This document shows, one piece after another, positions 1-6,983 of a DNA stretch of 7,956 nt (the first letter of the stretch is position 1; each line of letters opens with the position of its first letter). The stretch lies in contig JAIMBM010000123.1 of NCBI GenBank assembly GCA_023511475.1, positions 1-7,956 on the forward strand. The letters run 5' to 3'. This stretch comes from Anaerolineae bacterium (GTDB lineage: Bacteria; Chloroflexota; Anaerolineae; SpSt-313). The notes below the pieces were generated by a model. The model ran no database searches and had not been told where the DNA came from. It saw only the letters and a list, made by a program, of their open reading frames with translations. A program made the translations under genes and the position numbers.

Positions 1-98
1 GGGTGCCGGCGGCGCAGGGCAACAACTCAGCGCCGGATGCAGATCGCCGCCAACCCGACAAGGAGGGTTTCCTGTATGGGGAAGAAGATCACCATTGA
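1..98 (+). CDS. Possible 3' end of an upstream gene (candidate hydrogenase small subunit tail)
   Basis: The third forward frame (codons from position 3) is open from the window edge to a TGA at 96-98. It would overlap the start of hoxH by 23 nt, as tightly packed operon genes often do. Third codon positions are mostly G or C until about position 74, which fits coding DNA in this genome. The tail is hydrophilic and charged (it ends GEEDHH) and has no motif that I recognise. By operon logic the gene before a group 3 [NiFe]-hydrogenase large subunit is normally the small subunit (HoxY), but nothing here proves that. The other two forward frames are also open across positions 1-75, so the frame choice is weak. 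Confidence 0.25.
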   Translation, partial: VPAAQGNNSAPDADRRQPDKEGFLYGEEDHH

Positions 99-1500
99 GC
101 CCGTGACCCGCATCGAGGGCCATGCCAAGGTGACCATCCACCTCGACGATGCGGGAAAGGTGGACCGGGCTTTCTTCCACGTCAACGAGTTTCGCGGCTT
201 TGAAAAGTTCTCGGAGGGGCGCCCGTTCTTCGAGATGCCCCAGATCACGCAGCGTATCTGCGGCATCTGCCCGGTCAGCCATCACCTGGCCTCCTCGAAG
301 GCATGCGATGCCGTAGCGGGGGTCACGCCGCCGCGCACGGCCCGGCTGCTCCGCGAGCTGATGCACATGGGGCAGACCGTCCAGTCCCACTGCATGCACT
401 TTTTCGAGCTGGCCGGCCCGGACCTCTTGCTGGGCTTTGACGCGGACCCCGCAATCCGCAACGTGGTCGGCGTTATCCAGCTTGATGCGAGCCTCGCCCT
501 CAAGGCGGTGGCCCTCCGCAGGTATGGGCAGGAGGTCATCCGGCTGCTGGGGACCAAGCGGGTCCATCCCGTGTTTGGCATCCCCGGCGGCGTGAATGCG
601 CCGCTCCTGCCGGAGAGCCGTGAGGCGATGCTCAGGCCGCTCGATGAGATGATCGCCAACGTGCAGGCGGGCATCGCCGTGGCCAAGGGGTGGTACGAGA
701 AGAACCGCGCCCTGGTTGAGAGCTTTGCTGTGTTCCCGTCCGGGTATATGGGCACGGTAGGGCCCAATGGCGAGCTCGAGCTCTACGAAGGGCAGGTGCG
801 CATCGTTGACCGGGATGGCAGGCGCCTTGTCCAGTTCGATGCCAGAGACTATCGCGATCACATCGCCGAGCACGTCGAGGACTGGTCCTATCTCAAGTTC
901 CCCTATTACCGGAAGCTGGGCTGGCCCGATGGGACCTATCGCGTAGGGCCGCTCGGCCGCCTGAATGCCTGCGACTCGATCAGCACGCCGCTGGCGCAGG
1001 CCGAGCTCAAGGTCTTCAAGCAACTGAACGGCGGCCGCCCGGTCGAGCAGACGCTCTACTTCCACTATGCGCGGCTGATCGAGGCCCTCTATGCGCTGGA
1101 GCGGATCCGGCAGATTCTGGAGGATCCGGAGATCTGCTCGACCGACATCCTCGCGCCGTGGAGCACAGTGACGGGCGAGGGCATCGGGTGCATCGAGGCG
1201 CCGCGCGGCACGCTCTTCCATCACTACTGGACCGACGAGAACGGCCAGTTGACCAGGGTGAACCTGATCGTCGCGACCGGGCACAACAACTGGGCCATGA
1301 GCCGTTCAGTCGAGATGGTGGCCAAGGCCTTTGTGGATGGGAGCAGGCTGACGGAGGGCATGCTGAACCGGGTCGAGGCGGCCATCCGCGCCCACGACCC
1401 GTGCCTCTCCTGTGCGACGCATGCCGTCGGCCAGATGCCGCTCGAGGTGATCGTGTACGGGAGCGACGGGCGCGAGGTCCGTCGCATCGAGCGGGCGTAG
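76..1500 (+). CDS. hoxH: [NiFe]-hydrogenase large subunit, group 3d (HoxH-like)
   Basis: Catalytic subunit of a soluble bidirectional [NiFe]-hydrogenase (H2 <-> 2 H+ + 2 e-), 474 aa. The N-terminal motif RICGICPVSHH gives nickel ligands C62 and C65. The C-terminal motif DPCLSCATH gives C443 and C446. E14 in the RIEGH motif is the conserved acid next to the active site. From memory of Cupriavidus HoxH, the match runs along the whole chain (EFRGFEKF, PGGVN, WSY-KFPY, VRVGPLGR, EAPRGTLxHHY, SCATHAxGQMPL) and the length is nearly the same. This favours group 3d over 3b. The 25 residues after H449 (AVGQMPLEV...) are the expected cleaved C-terminal extension; the peptidase at 6980-7528 is the likely enzyme. 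There is no signal peptide, so it is cytoplasmic. I chose ATG 76 because AAGGAGG at 60-66 lies 9 nt upstream; the in-frame ATG at 37 has no comparable site. The small subunit, needed for the Fe-S relay, is not in the window. Confidence 0.95.
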   Translation: MGKKITIEPVTRIEGHAKVTIHLDDAGKVDRAFFHVNEFRGFEKFSEGRPFFEMPQITQRICGICPVSHHLASSKACDAVAGVTPPRTARLLRELMHMGQTVQSHCMHFFELAGPDLLLGFDADPAIRNVVGVIQLDASLALKAVALRRYGQEVIRLLGTKRVHPVFGIPGGVNAPLLPESREAMLRPLDEMIANVQAGIAVAKGWYEKNRALVESFAVFPSGYMGTVGPNGELELYEGQVRIVDRDGRRLVQFDARDYRDHIAEHVEDWSYLKFPYYRKLGWPDGTYRVGPLGRLNACDSISTPLAQAELKVFKQLNGGRPVEQTLYFHYARLIEALYALERIRQILEDPEICSTDILAPWSTVTGEGIGCIEAPRGTLFHHYWTDENGQLTRVNLIVATGHNNWAMSRSVEMVAKAFVDGSRLTEGMLNRVEAAIRAHDPCLSCATHAVGQMPLEVIVYGSDGREVRRIERA

Positions 1501-1571
1501 GACCAGTAGCGGAGGTATGACTGGAGGCTATCGGCACAGCCTCTCGGATCGACCGTGGGCCGCTGACTCTT

Positions 1572-1606
1572 CGACGGGGGCTTTGCCAGGCGCAAGGCCC
1601 CCGTCG
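1572..1606 (+). terminator. GC-rich hairpin after hoxH (terminator-like, no U-tract)
   Basis: Arms CGACGGGGGC (1572-1581) and GCCCCCGTCG (1597-1606) pair perfectly. They extend inward by TTTGC/GCAAG with one G-U pair, giving a 15 bp stem closed by a CAGGC loop. It lies 72 nt after the hoxH stop and before the next promoter, where transcription of the hydrogenase operon should end. The 3' flank (CGCTTGTGG) lacks a run of T, so a classical intrinsic terminator is not proven. It could act with Rho or protect the 3' end of the hoxH transcript. Confidence 0.5.
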
Positions 1607-1658
1607 CGCTTGTGGCCGTTTGGACTTGAATGAAGCCGGCAGCCCCGCTGCACGATGA

Positions 1659-1687
1659 TTGACCAACTCTCACCGGAGTGATATAAT
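1659..1687 (+). promoter_or_regulatory. Sigma70-type promoter for the formate dehydrogenase operon
   Basis: TTGACC (1659-1664), then exactly 17 nt, then TATAAT (1682-1687), preceded by TGA to make an extended -10 (TGnTATAAT). This is close to consensus and stands out as AT-rich in a GC-rich background. The transcript would begin near 1694, leaving about 255 nt of leader before the nuoE-like gene. It gives the dehydrogenase operon a start of its own, separate from hoxH. No operator for a known regulator was recognised. Confidence 0.75.
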
Positions 1688-1693
1688 CCCAAA

Positions 1694-1948
1694 CGTGACG
1701 CAAAGCACGAACTGTGCCGGGCTGCGGCAATGGGACCGTGGAGAGCGCGCGTGCCTTTGACCGCGTTCATGCCCTCCCCGTAACCGGCCTCGCCTATCCT
1801 CAGTATCTTGCGCCTGTATCATGAACCGGCGCCCGCATCCGATGGCCGAACTGGAGCCCAGCCAGGTCGCTGGCGACCGGGACGCCGGGGCATAGCTCGT
1901 CCCCCGGCGTCTGGCTGCCGGGACGAGGCAACCCCAGGAGGAGATGGA
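1694..1948 (+). promoter_or_regulatory. Long structured 5' leader of the NuoE/NuoF/FdhA operon
   Basis: This is the stretch between the predicted transcription start and the nuoE-like ATG. No convincing ORF lies in it. The last 70 nt are rich in hairpins. GGTCG/CGACC at 1865-1869/1874-1878 competes with GCCAG/CTGGC at 1861-1865/1870-1874. GACGCCGGGG/CCCCGGCGTC pairs at 1881-1890/1902-1911. CCCGGC/GCCGGG at 1903-1908/1917-1922 is extended by CTCGT/ACGAG across a CC bulge. The last two hairpins share bases and cannot form together, and the second ends 8 nt before the SD at 1936-1943. This is compatible with a regulatory leader that controls ribosome access. I could not assign it to a known riboswitch class; molybdenum/tungsten cofactor RNAs would be the first to test given the downstream enzyme. 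Confidence 0.45.
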
Positions 1949-2407
1949 ATGCACGACCGGATCGATGCCATTCTCTCGTCCTACGGCAGGGATAGGGCCA
2001 ACTTGATCCCTATTCTTCAGAGCGTCCAGGCTGAGCTCGGCTACTTATCAGAAGAAGCGATGCTGAGAATCGCGGACTACCTCGGTGTACCCGAGAGTCA
2101 GGTCTATGGGGTGGCCTCCTTCTATGCCCAGTTTCGTTTCACTCCTACCGGCAGGAACCGGATCATGGTTTGCCGCGGAACGGCTTGCCACGTGCGCGGC
2201 GCACCGAGGATTCTGGATGAGATCCAGCAGGTCCTGAACATCAGAGAGGGCGAGACGACCTCAGACATGGAGTATACCCTCGAGACCGTCGCGTGCATTG
2301 GCTGCTGCGCCCTGTCGCCCTGCATGATGATCAATCGGGAGGTTTACGCCAAGCTGACGCCAACCAAGGTGAGGGAGGTGTTCTCCAAGGGAGGCCAGGA
2401 GCAATGA
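1949..2407 (+). CDS. NuoE/HoxE/HndA-like thioredoxin-fold [2Fe-2S] subunit
   Basis: Small electron-transfer subunit of an NAD(P)-linked flavin module, 152 aa. The N-terminal helical part (about residues 1-65) has the NuoE-type stretch ILQSVQAELGYLSEEA and GVPESQVYGVASFYAQF. The thioredoxin-fold domain then carries four cysteine ligands in the family pattern: C75 and C80 (CRGTAC), and C116 and C120 (CIGCC). C119 and C125 are additional cysteines. In NuoE, HoxE, FdsG and HydC this cluster sits next to the FMN of the NuoF-type partner encoded next. ATG 1949 is chosen because AGGAGGAG at 1936-1943 is well placed; the frame stays open upstream to 1808 but that part is leader. Its stop overlaps the next start (ATGA), which implies translational coupling. 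First gene of the formate dehydrogenase operon. Confidence 0.93.
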   Translation: MHDRIDAILSSYGRDRANLIPILQSVQAELGYLSEEAMLRIADYLGVPESQVYGVASFYAQFRFTPTGRNRIMVCRGTACHVRGAPRILDEIQQVLNIREGETTSDMEYTLETVACIGCCALSPCMMINREVYAKLTPTKVREVFSKGGQEQ

Positions 2408-4266
2408 CCTTCGAAGGGCTGCAGAGACGCGCTCGAGACGAGTGGCAGGCGCTGAGCGAGAGTGCCGTCCCGCTCATACAGGTCGGCACCGCAACCTGTG
2501 GCCGCTCGGCGGGGGCCTCGGCGGTGGTGGACGCTCTGCGGGAGGCACTGCAGAGAGAGGCGACGCCGGCGCTCATCATGGAGGTCGGCTGCATCGGCCT
2601 GTGTTTCGCGGAGCCGCTTGTGACCATCCGCAAGCCCGGGCGTCCGGCGGTCTGCTACGGCCACGTCAACCCGGAGCGGGCAACTCAGCTGGTCTCCGAA
2701 TACCTTCTGAGGGACAATCCACTCGCCGATTGGGCGCTCGGCACGGTTGGCGAAGGCAGGATAGAGGGCATTCCCGAGTTATTCGAGACCCCTGTTCTGA
2801 GACCGCAGGTGCGGAGGATACTGCGCAACTGCGGGTTCATCGATCCCACGAACATCCTCCACTATGTCGCACGGGGCGGCTATACCGGCCTTGTGCGCGC
2901 CCTGGGGATGGCGCGGGGGCAGATCATCGATGAGATCAGGCGAGCAGGGCTGAGAGGCCGTGGGGGTGCTGGCTTTCCGACCTGGCGGAAGTGGCAGTTC
3001 TGCCTTGAAGCACCCGGCGAACCCAAATACGTCGTGTGCAACGCCGACGAGGGGGATCCGGGGGCGTTCATGAACCGGTCGCTTCTCGAGAGTGACCCTC
3101 ACTCAGTCCTCGAGGGCCTGCTCATCGATGGCTACACGGTTGGCGCGAGGGAGGGGTACATCTACTGCCGGGCCGAGTATCCCCTGGCTCTGGAGCGGCT
3201 GCACAATGCGCTGGCGCAGATGCGCGAACAGGGGCTAGTCGGCGAGAACATCCTGGGTTCGGGTTTCAGCTTTGACATTCACATCAAGGAGGGTGCCGGC
3301 GCTTTTGTCTGTGGAGAAGAGACGGCGCTCCTCGCCTCGATCGAGGGCCGGCGCGGGATGCCTCGGCCGCGACCTCCGTTCCCCGCCACCTCGGGCCTGT
3401 GGGGCAAGCCAACGGTGATCAACAACGTGGAGACGTTGGCCAGCGTTTCCCTGATTCTGCAGAAGGGAGCGGAGTGGTTCGCGGAATATGGCAGCGAGAA
3501 GAGCAAGGGCACCAAGACCTTTGCCCTCGTGGGCAAGGTGAAGAGAGCAGGCCTCATCGAGGTGCCGCTCGGCATCACCTTGCGGGACATTGTCTACGGG
3601 ATCGGAGGCGGTATCCTCGGCGACAAGCGCTTCAAGGCTGTGCAGACCGGTGGCCCCTCCGGCGGCTGCCTGCCGGAGGCGTTGCTGGATAGCCCGGTGG
3701 ATTACGAGTCCCTGACGACTGCGGGGTCAATCATGGGCTCCGGAGGCATGGTCGTCATGGATGAAGATACCTGCATGGTGGACGTTGCGCGCTACTTCCT
3801 GGACTTTACCCAGAAGGAGTCGTGTGGAGAGTGTGTGCCATGCCGGCTGGGCACCAAACAGATGATGGACATCCTCACCGACATCACCGAGGGCAAGGGC
3901 AGAGAGGGCGACGTCGAGTTGCTGCAGGAAGTGGCGCTCGCTGTTAAGAAGGGTTCGCTGTGTGGCCTCGGGCAGACGGCCCCCAACCCCGTACTCACCA
4001 CCATTCGCTATTTCCGGGACGAGTACGAGGCGCACGAGCAGGGGAGATGCCCCTCCAAGGTGTGTAAGGCACTGATCCGCTACCGCATAGTGGCGGACAA
4101 GTGCAAGGGGTGCCAGATCTGTCTCCGGGCCTGCCCGGTCGGTGCCATCAGCGGGGAGCGCAGGCAGGTCCACACCATTGACGTGGGCAAGTGTATCCGT
4201 TGCGGCGTCTGCCTCGAGGTCTGTCCTGCCAGGTTTGGCGCTGTGGAATGTGTAACGGGGCAGTGA
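2404..4266 (+). CDS. NuoF/HndC/HydB-like NAD(P)-binding flavoprotein subunit
   Basis: FMN and NAD(P)-binding subunit of a soluble oxidoreductase, 620 aa. Domain order: an N-terminal thioredoxin-like [2Fe-2S] domain (about 20-100, with C32, C63, C67); the NuoF core with the glycine-rich flavin/nucleotide loop RGRGGAGFPTW (184-194), NADEGDPGAF (213-222) and GAGAFVCGEET; an SLBB region; a [4Fe-4S] site CGECVPC (C474, C477, C480) with C520; and two C-terminal ferredoxin clusters (C567, C570, C573, C577 and C597, C600, C603, C607). This layout matches HndC of NADP-reducing hydrogenase and HydB of bifurcating hydrogenases rather than plain complex I NuoF. The first canonical cysteine of the N-terminal cluster is not visible (V27 is at that place). 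ATG 2404 overlaps the previous stop by 4 nt, with AAGGGAGG 9 nt upstream. NAD versus NADP use cannot be read by eye. With the next gene it should transfer formate electrons to NAD(P), possibly with ferredoxin as a second acceptor. Confidence 0.94.
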   Translation: MTFEGLQRRARDEWQALSESAVPLIQVGTATCGRSAGASAVVDALREALQREATPALIMEVGCIGLCFAEPLVTIRKPGRPAVCYGHVNPERATQLVSEYLLRDNPLADWALGTVGEGRIEGIPELFETPVLRPQVRRILRNCGFIDPTNILHYVARGGYTGLVRALGMARGQIIDEIRRAGLRGRGGAGFPTWRKWQFCLEAPGEPKYVVCNADEGDPGAFMNRSLLESDPHSVLEGLLIDGYTVGAREGYIYCRAEYPLALERLHNALAQMREQGLVGENILGSGFSFDIHIKEGAGAFVCGEETALLASIEGRRGMPRPRPPFPATSGLWGKPTVINNVETLASVSLILQKGAEWFAEYGSEKSKGTKTFALVGKVKRAGLIEVPLGITLRDIVYGIGGGILGDKRFKAVQTGGPSGGCLPEALLDSPVDYESLTTAGSIMGSGGMVVMDEDTCMVDVARYFLDFTQKESCGECVPCRLGTKQMMDILTDITEGKGREGDVELLQEVALAVKKGSLCGLGQTAPNPVLTTIRYFRDEYEAHEQGRCPSKVCKALIRYRIVADKCKGCQICLRACPVGAISGERRQVHTIDVGKCIRCGVCLEVCPARFGAVECVTGQ

Positions 4267-4286
4267 ATGCCTGGGGGGAGATGGCG

Positions 4287-6983
4287 ATGAAGACTCTACG
4301 CCTGACGATTGACGGGGTGACGGTCACGGCTCGCGAGGGGATGAGTGTGCTGGAGGCTGCTCTTGAGGCCGGCATCTACATCCCTCACCTCTGCCATCAC
4401 CCGGACCTGAAGCCCGTAGGCGTGTGCCGCCTGTGCCTTGTGGAGATTGCCGGCCGCGGCATGACGATCTCATGCAAGACACCCGTTGAAGAAGGCATGG
4501 TGGTCAAGACCGAGAGCCCCGACATCGAGTTGGCGCGCCGAGTCGCCGTGGAGCTTCTCATCGTCAACCACCACGCCGACTGCCTCTCGTGTGCCAAGGA
4601 TGGAGCCTGCAAACTTCAGGAGATCGCACGATACGTGGGCATCGAAGAGGAGCGCCTGCAGAGGCTGAGGCGGACGACAAGGTCTCTGCCCGTGGATAGC
4701 TCCAATCCTTTCTTCCTGCGGGATCCGAACCGCTGCGTACTTTGTGGCATCTGTGTGCGAACCTGCGAAGAGATTGTGGGCGCAAGCGCTATCGACTATG
4801 CCTTTCGCGGCTACGCGACGGTCATCTCTACTCTCGGGAACCGACCGATCGTCCAATCGCGCTGCGAGTCATGCGGCGAGTGTGTAGCGCGCTGCCCCGT
4901 GGGGGCCCTTGTACCCAGGCAGGAGCGAAATCCGGCCCGCGAGGTGAGGAGCGTCTGCGCCTACTGTGGAGTGGGTTGTGGCCTATACCTCGGCGTGCGG
5001 GGTAACCAGGTAGTGCGCGTGCGCGGCGCTGCGGAAAGCCCGGTGAACAGGGGGCGGCTCTGCGTCAAGGGGCGCTACGGCCATGGGTATATCGGCCACC
5101 CAGAGCGGCTGACGACCCCATTGATCAAGCGCGATGGCCGCTTCGTGGAGGCAAGCTGGGATGAGGCGCTGGACCTGGTCGCCGCCCGGCTGGCCGGGTA
5201 CCGGGGCGACCAGTTCGCAGCCCTCACATCGGCGCGCTGTACGAACGAGGAGAACTACCTTCTCCAAAAGTTCACCCGGGCGGTGATGGGCACCCATAAC
5301 ATAGATCACTGTGCGCGCCTCTGACACAGCGCCACAGTGACCGGTCTGGTCACTTCCTTCGGCTCCGGGGCCATGACCAACTCGATCGCCGACATCGTGC
5401 GGGGCGCTCGCGGCTTCTTTGTCATCGGCTCGAACACGACAGAGCAGCATCCGGTCATAGGCATGGGCATCCGCGAGGCCGTCAAGCAGCGTGGGGCCGG
5501 CCTGATCGTCGCGGACCCAAGGCGCATCCCACTCACGCGTCTGGCTACGATCCACCTGCAGCACCGTGCCGGCAGCGACATCGCGCTCCTCAATGCGTTG
5601 ATGAACGTGCTCATCACCGAGGAGCTCTACGACAAGGCATTTGTGGGTGAGCGCACGGAAGGCTTTGCCGAGCTGCAGGCCGCGGTGGCGACGTACACCC
5701 CAGAGGCTACCGCAGACATAACCGGTGTGCCGCCGGCTCTGGTCCGTCAGGCGGCCCGCCTTATGGCAGACCTTCGGCCTCTCGCGCTGCTCTACGCTAT
5801 GGGGATCACGCAGCACACCACCGGCCATCAGAACGTGCTTGCCTGCGCCAATCTGCAGATGCTGCTCGGAAACCTGGGTGTGCCGGGGGGCGGGGTGAAC
5901 CCGCTGCGCGGGCAGAACAATGTGCAGGGTGCCTGCGACATGGGAGGCCTGCCCAACTACTACACCGGCTACCAGCTTGTGGCTTCTCAAGAAGCCCGGC
6001 GCAAGTTCGAGGCTGCGTGGGGCGTCACTCTGGGGTCAACTCCGGGCCTCACCGTGGTAGAGATGCTCAAGGAGGCGGAAGAGGGCCGGATCAGAGCCAT
6101 GTACATCCTCGGCGAGAACCCCATGGTCTCGGACCCGGATGTCAATCACGTCCGCAGGGGTCTGGAGCGTCTCGACTTTCTCGTCGTGCAAGATGTTTTC
6201 CTGACTGAGACGGCCAAGCTGGCCGATGTAGTGTTGCCAGGAGTTGCTCTGGCCGAGAAATCGGGAACCCTGACGAACACCGAGCGTCGGGTGCAACTGG
6301 TATCGCCGGCAGTCTCGCCGCCCGGGCAGGCCAGGCAGGACTGGGAGATCATCTGCGACCTGGCAAAGCGCCTGCAGAAAGAGGTGCCACAGGGCCTCTT
6401 CGCCGGCTGGAACTACCGATCTCCTGCCGAGATTATGGAGGAGATCGCGGCTCTGACACCGAGCTACGGTGGTGTACGCCACGAGCGTCTGGGCGCCGAG
6501 GGCCTGCAGTGGCCGTGCCCAGACCTTGATCATCCCGGGACGCCCATCCTGCACGTGGGCAGGTTTCCGCGAGGGCTTGGCCGCTTTGTGCCCGTGGACT
6601 GGCTGCCCCCAGCAGAGCAGCCGGACGAGGAGTATCCCCTCGTGCTGACAACTGGGCGCGTGCTCTATCATTACCACACAGGATCGCTCACGCGGCGCGT
6701 GCCTGGCTTGATGGAGCTGTATCCTGAGGGCAGGGTCGAGGTCCATCCGGACGACGCCCTCAAGCTTGGGATCGCCGATGGCGGGGTCGTGCGTGTCAGC
6801 TCGCGGCGGGGCAGTGTGACGGCGAGGGCCGAGGTCACGCAGCGGACGCAGCCCGGACTGGTGTTCATGACCTTCCACTTTGCGGAGTCAGCGGCCAACG
6901 TCCTGACCATCGCGGCGCTGGATCCTGTGGCCAAGATACCGGAGTATAAAGCCTGCTCGGTTAGGATTGAGCCTGTAGCTTAG
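4287..6983 (+). CDS. fdhA: Selenocysteine formate dehydrogenase alpha subunit (TGA at 5322-5324 read as Sec)
   Basis: Catalytic Mo/W-bisMGD subunit for reversible formate oxidation to CO2, 898 aa including Sec346. Cluster ligands in order: [2Fe-2S] C36, C47, C50, C63; His-Cys3 [4Fe-4S] H95, C99, C102, C108; two ferredoxin clusters, C150/153/156/160 and C193/196/199/203. The FdhF-type core follows: [4Fe-4S] C224, C227, C231, C259; the electron-relay lysine K261; Sec346-His347; and R541 in PLRGQNNVQGACDMGG, the likely counterpart of E. coli FdhH R333. A dinucleotide-binding C-terminal domain starts near LVLTTGRVLYHYHTGSLTRR. Size and layout match Moorella-type FdhA. Both sides of the TGA are in one frame and align with FdhF (DHCARL-U-HSATVTGL against CCARV-U-HGPSVAGL). 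I prefer ATG 4287, since the SD GGGGGGAG (4273-4280) ends 6 nt before it; ATG 4281 touches the SD. It lies 20 nt after the NuoF-like gene, and its end overlaps the convergent hoxW by 4 nt. Confidence 0.95.
5322..5324 (+). other. In-frame TGA selenocysteine codon (Sec346 of FdhA)
   Basis: This TGA stands exactly where FdhF-type formate dehydrogenases carry the selenocysteine that coordinates Mo or W. It is preceded by CARL and followed by His, as in the family, and the reading frame continues without shift for 553 more codons of conserved dehydrogenase sequence. Read as a stop it would remove the active site, and the remainder could only begin at an unsupported GTG (5337). Decoding needs selA, selB, selC and selD, none of which is in this window. 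Confidence 0.95.
5325..5364 (+). promoter_or_regulatory. Bacterial SECIS hairpin inside fdhA
   Basis: AGTGACC (5336-5342) and GGTCACT (5348-5354) form a perfect 7 bp stem closed by the loop GGTCT (5343-5347). The loop starts at base 19 after the TGA. In E. coli fdhF, as I recall it, the same GGUCU loop begins at the same base, and the bulged U at base 14 after the UGA (U17) has a U here too (5338). The bases known to contact SelB (U17, and G23/U24 in the loop) are therefore all present. Here U5338 can pair with A5352, so the bulge may be less pronounced. A short GCC/GGC pairing (5331-5333/5361-5363) could give a weak lower stem. Confidence 0.88.

Noticed and set aside
37..75. Alternative hoxH start at ATG 37
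   Set aside because: The 13 extra residues are not family-like, and the strong AAGGAGG at 60-66 points to ATG 76.
1517..1633. A 38 aa ORF just after hoxH
   Set aside because: GGAGG is only 1 nt from its ATG, the product has no recognisable features, and the terminator-like hairpin lies within it.
1697..1706. GACGCAAAGC, a string typical of the c-di-GMP-I (GEMM) riboswitch core
   Set aside because: It begins only a few bases after the predicted transcription start, leaving no room for the 5' half of the aptamer (CAAACC-type segment and first stem).
1808..1948. N-terminal extension of the NuoE-like protein from TTG 1808
   Set aside because: The added residues do not resemble NuoE and overlap structured leader, while ATG 1949 has an excellent SD.
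5322..5336. TGA as a true stop, making fdhA a pseudogene or two genes with the second starting at GTG 5337
   Set aside because: The frame is unchanged across the TGA, the codon is at the known Sec position, a SECIS follows, and GTG 5337 has no SD and lies inside conserved FdhF sequence.
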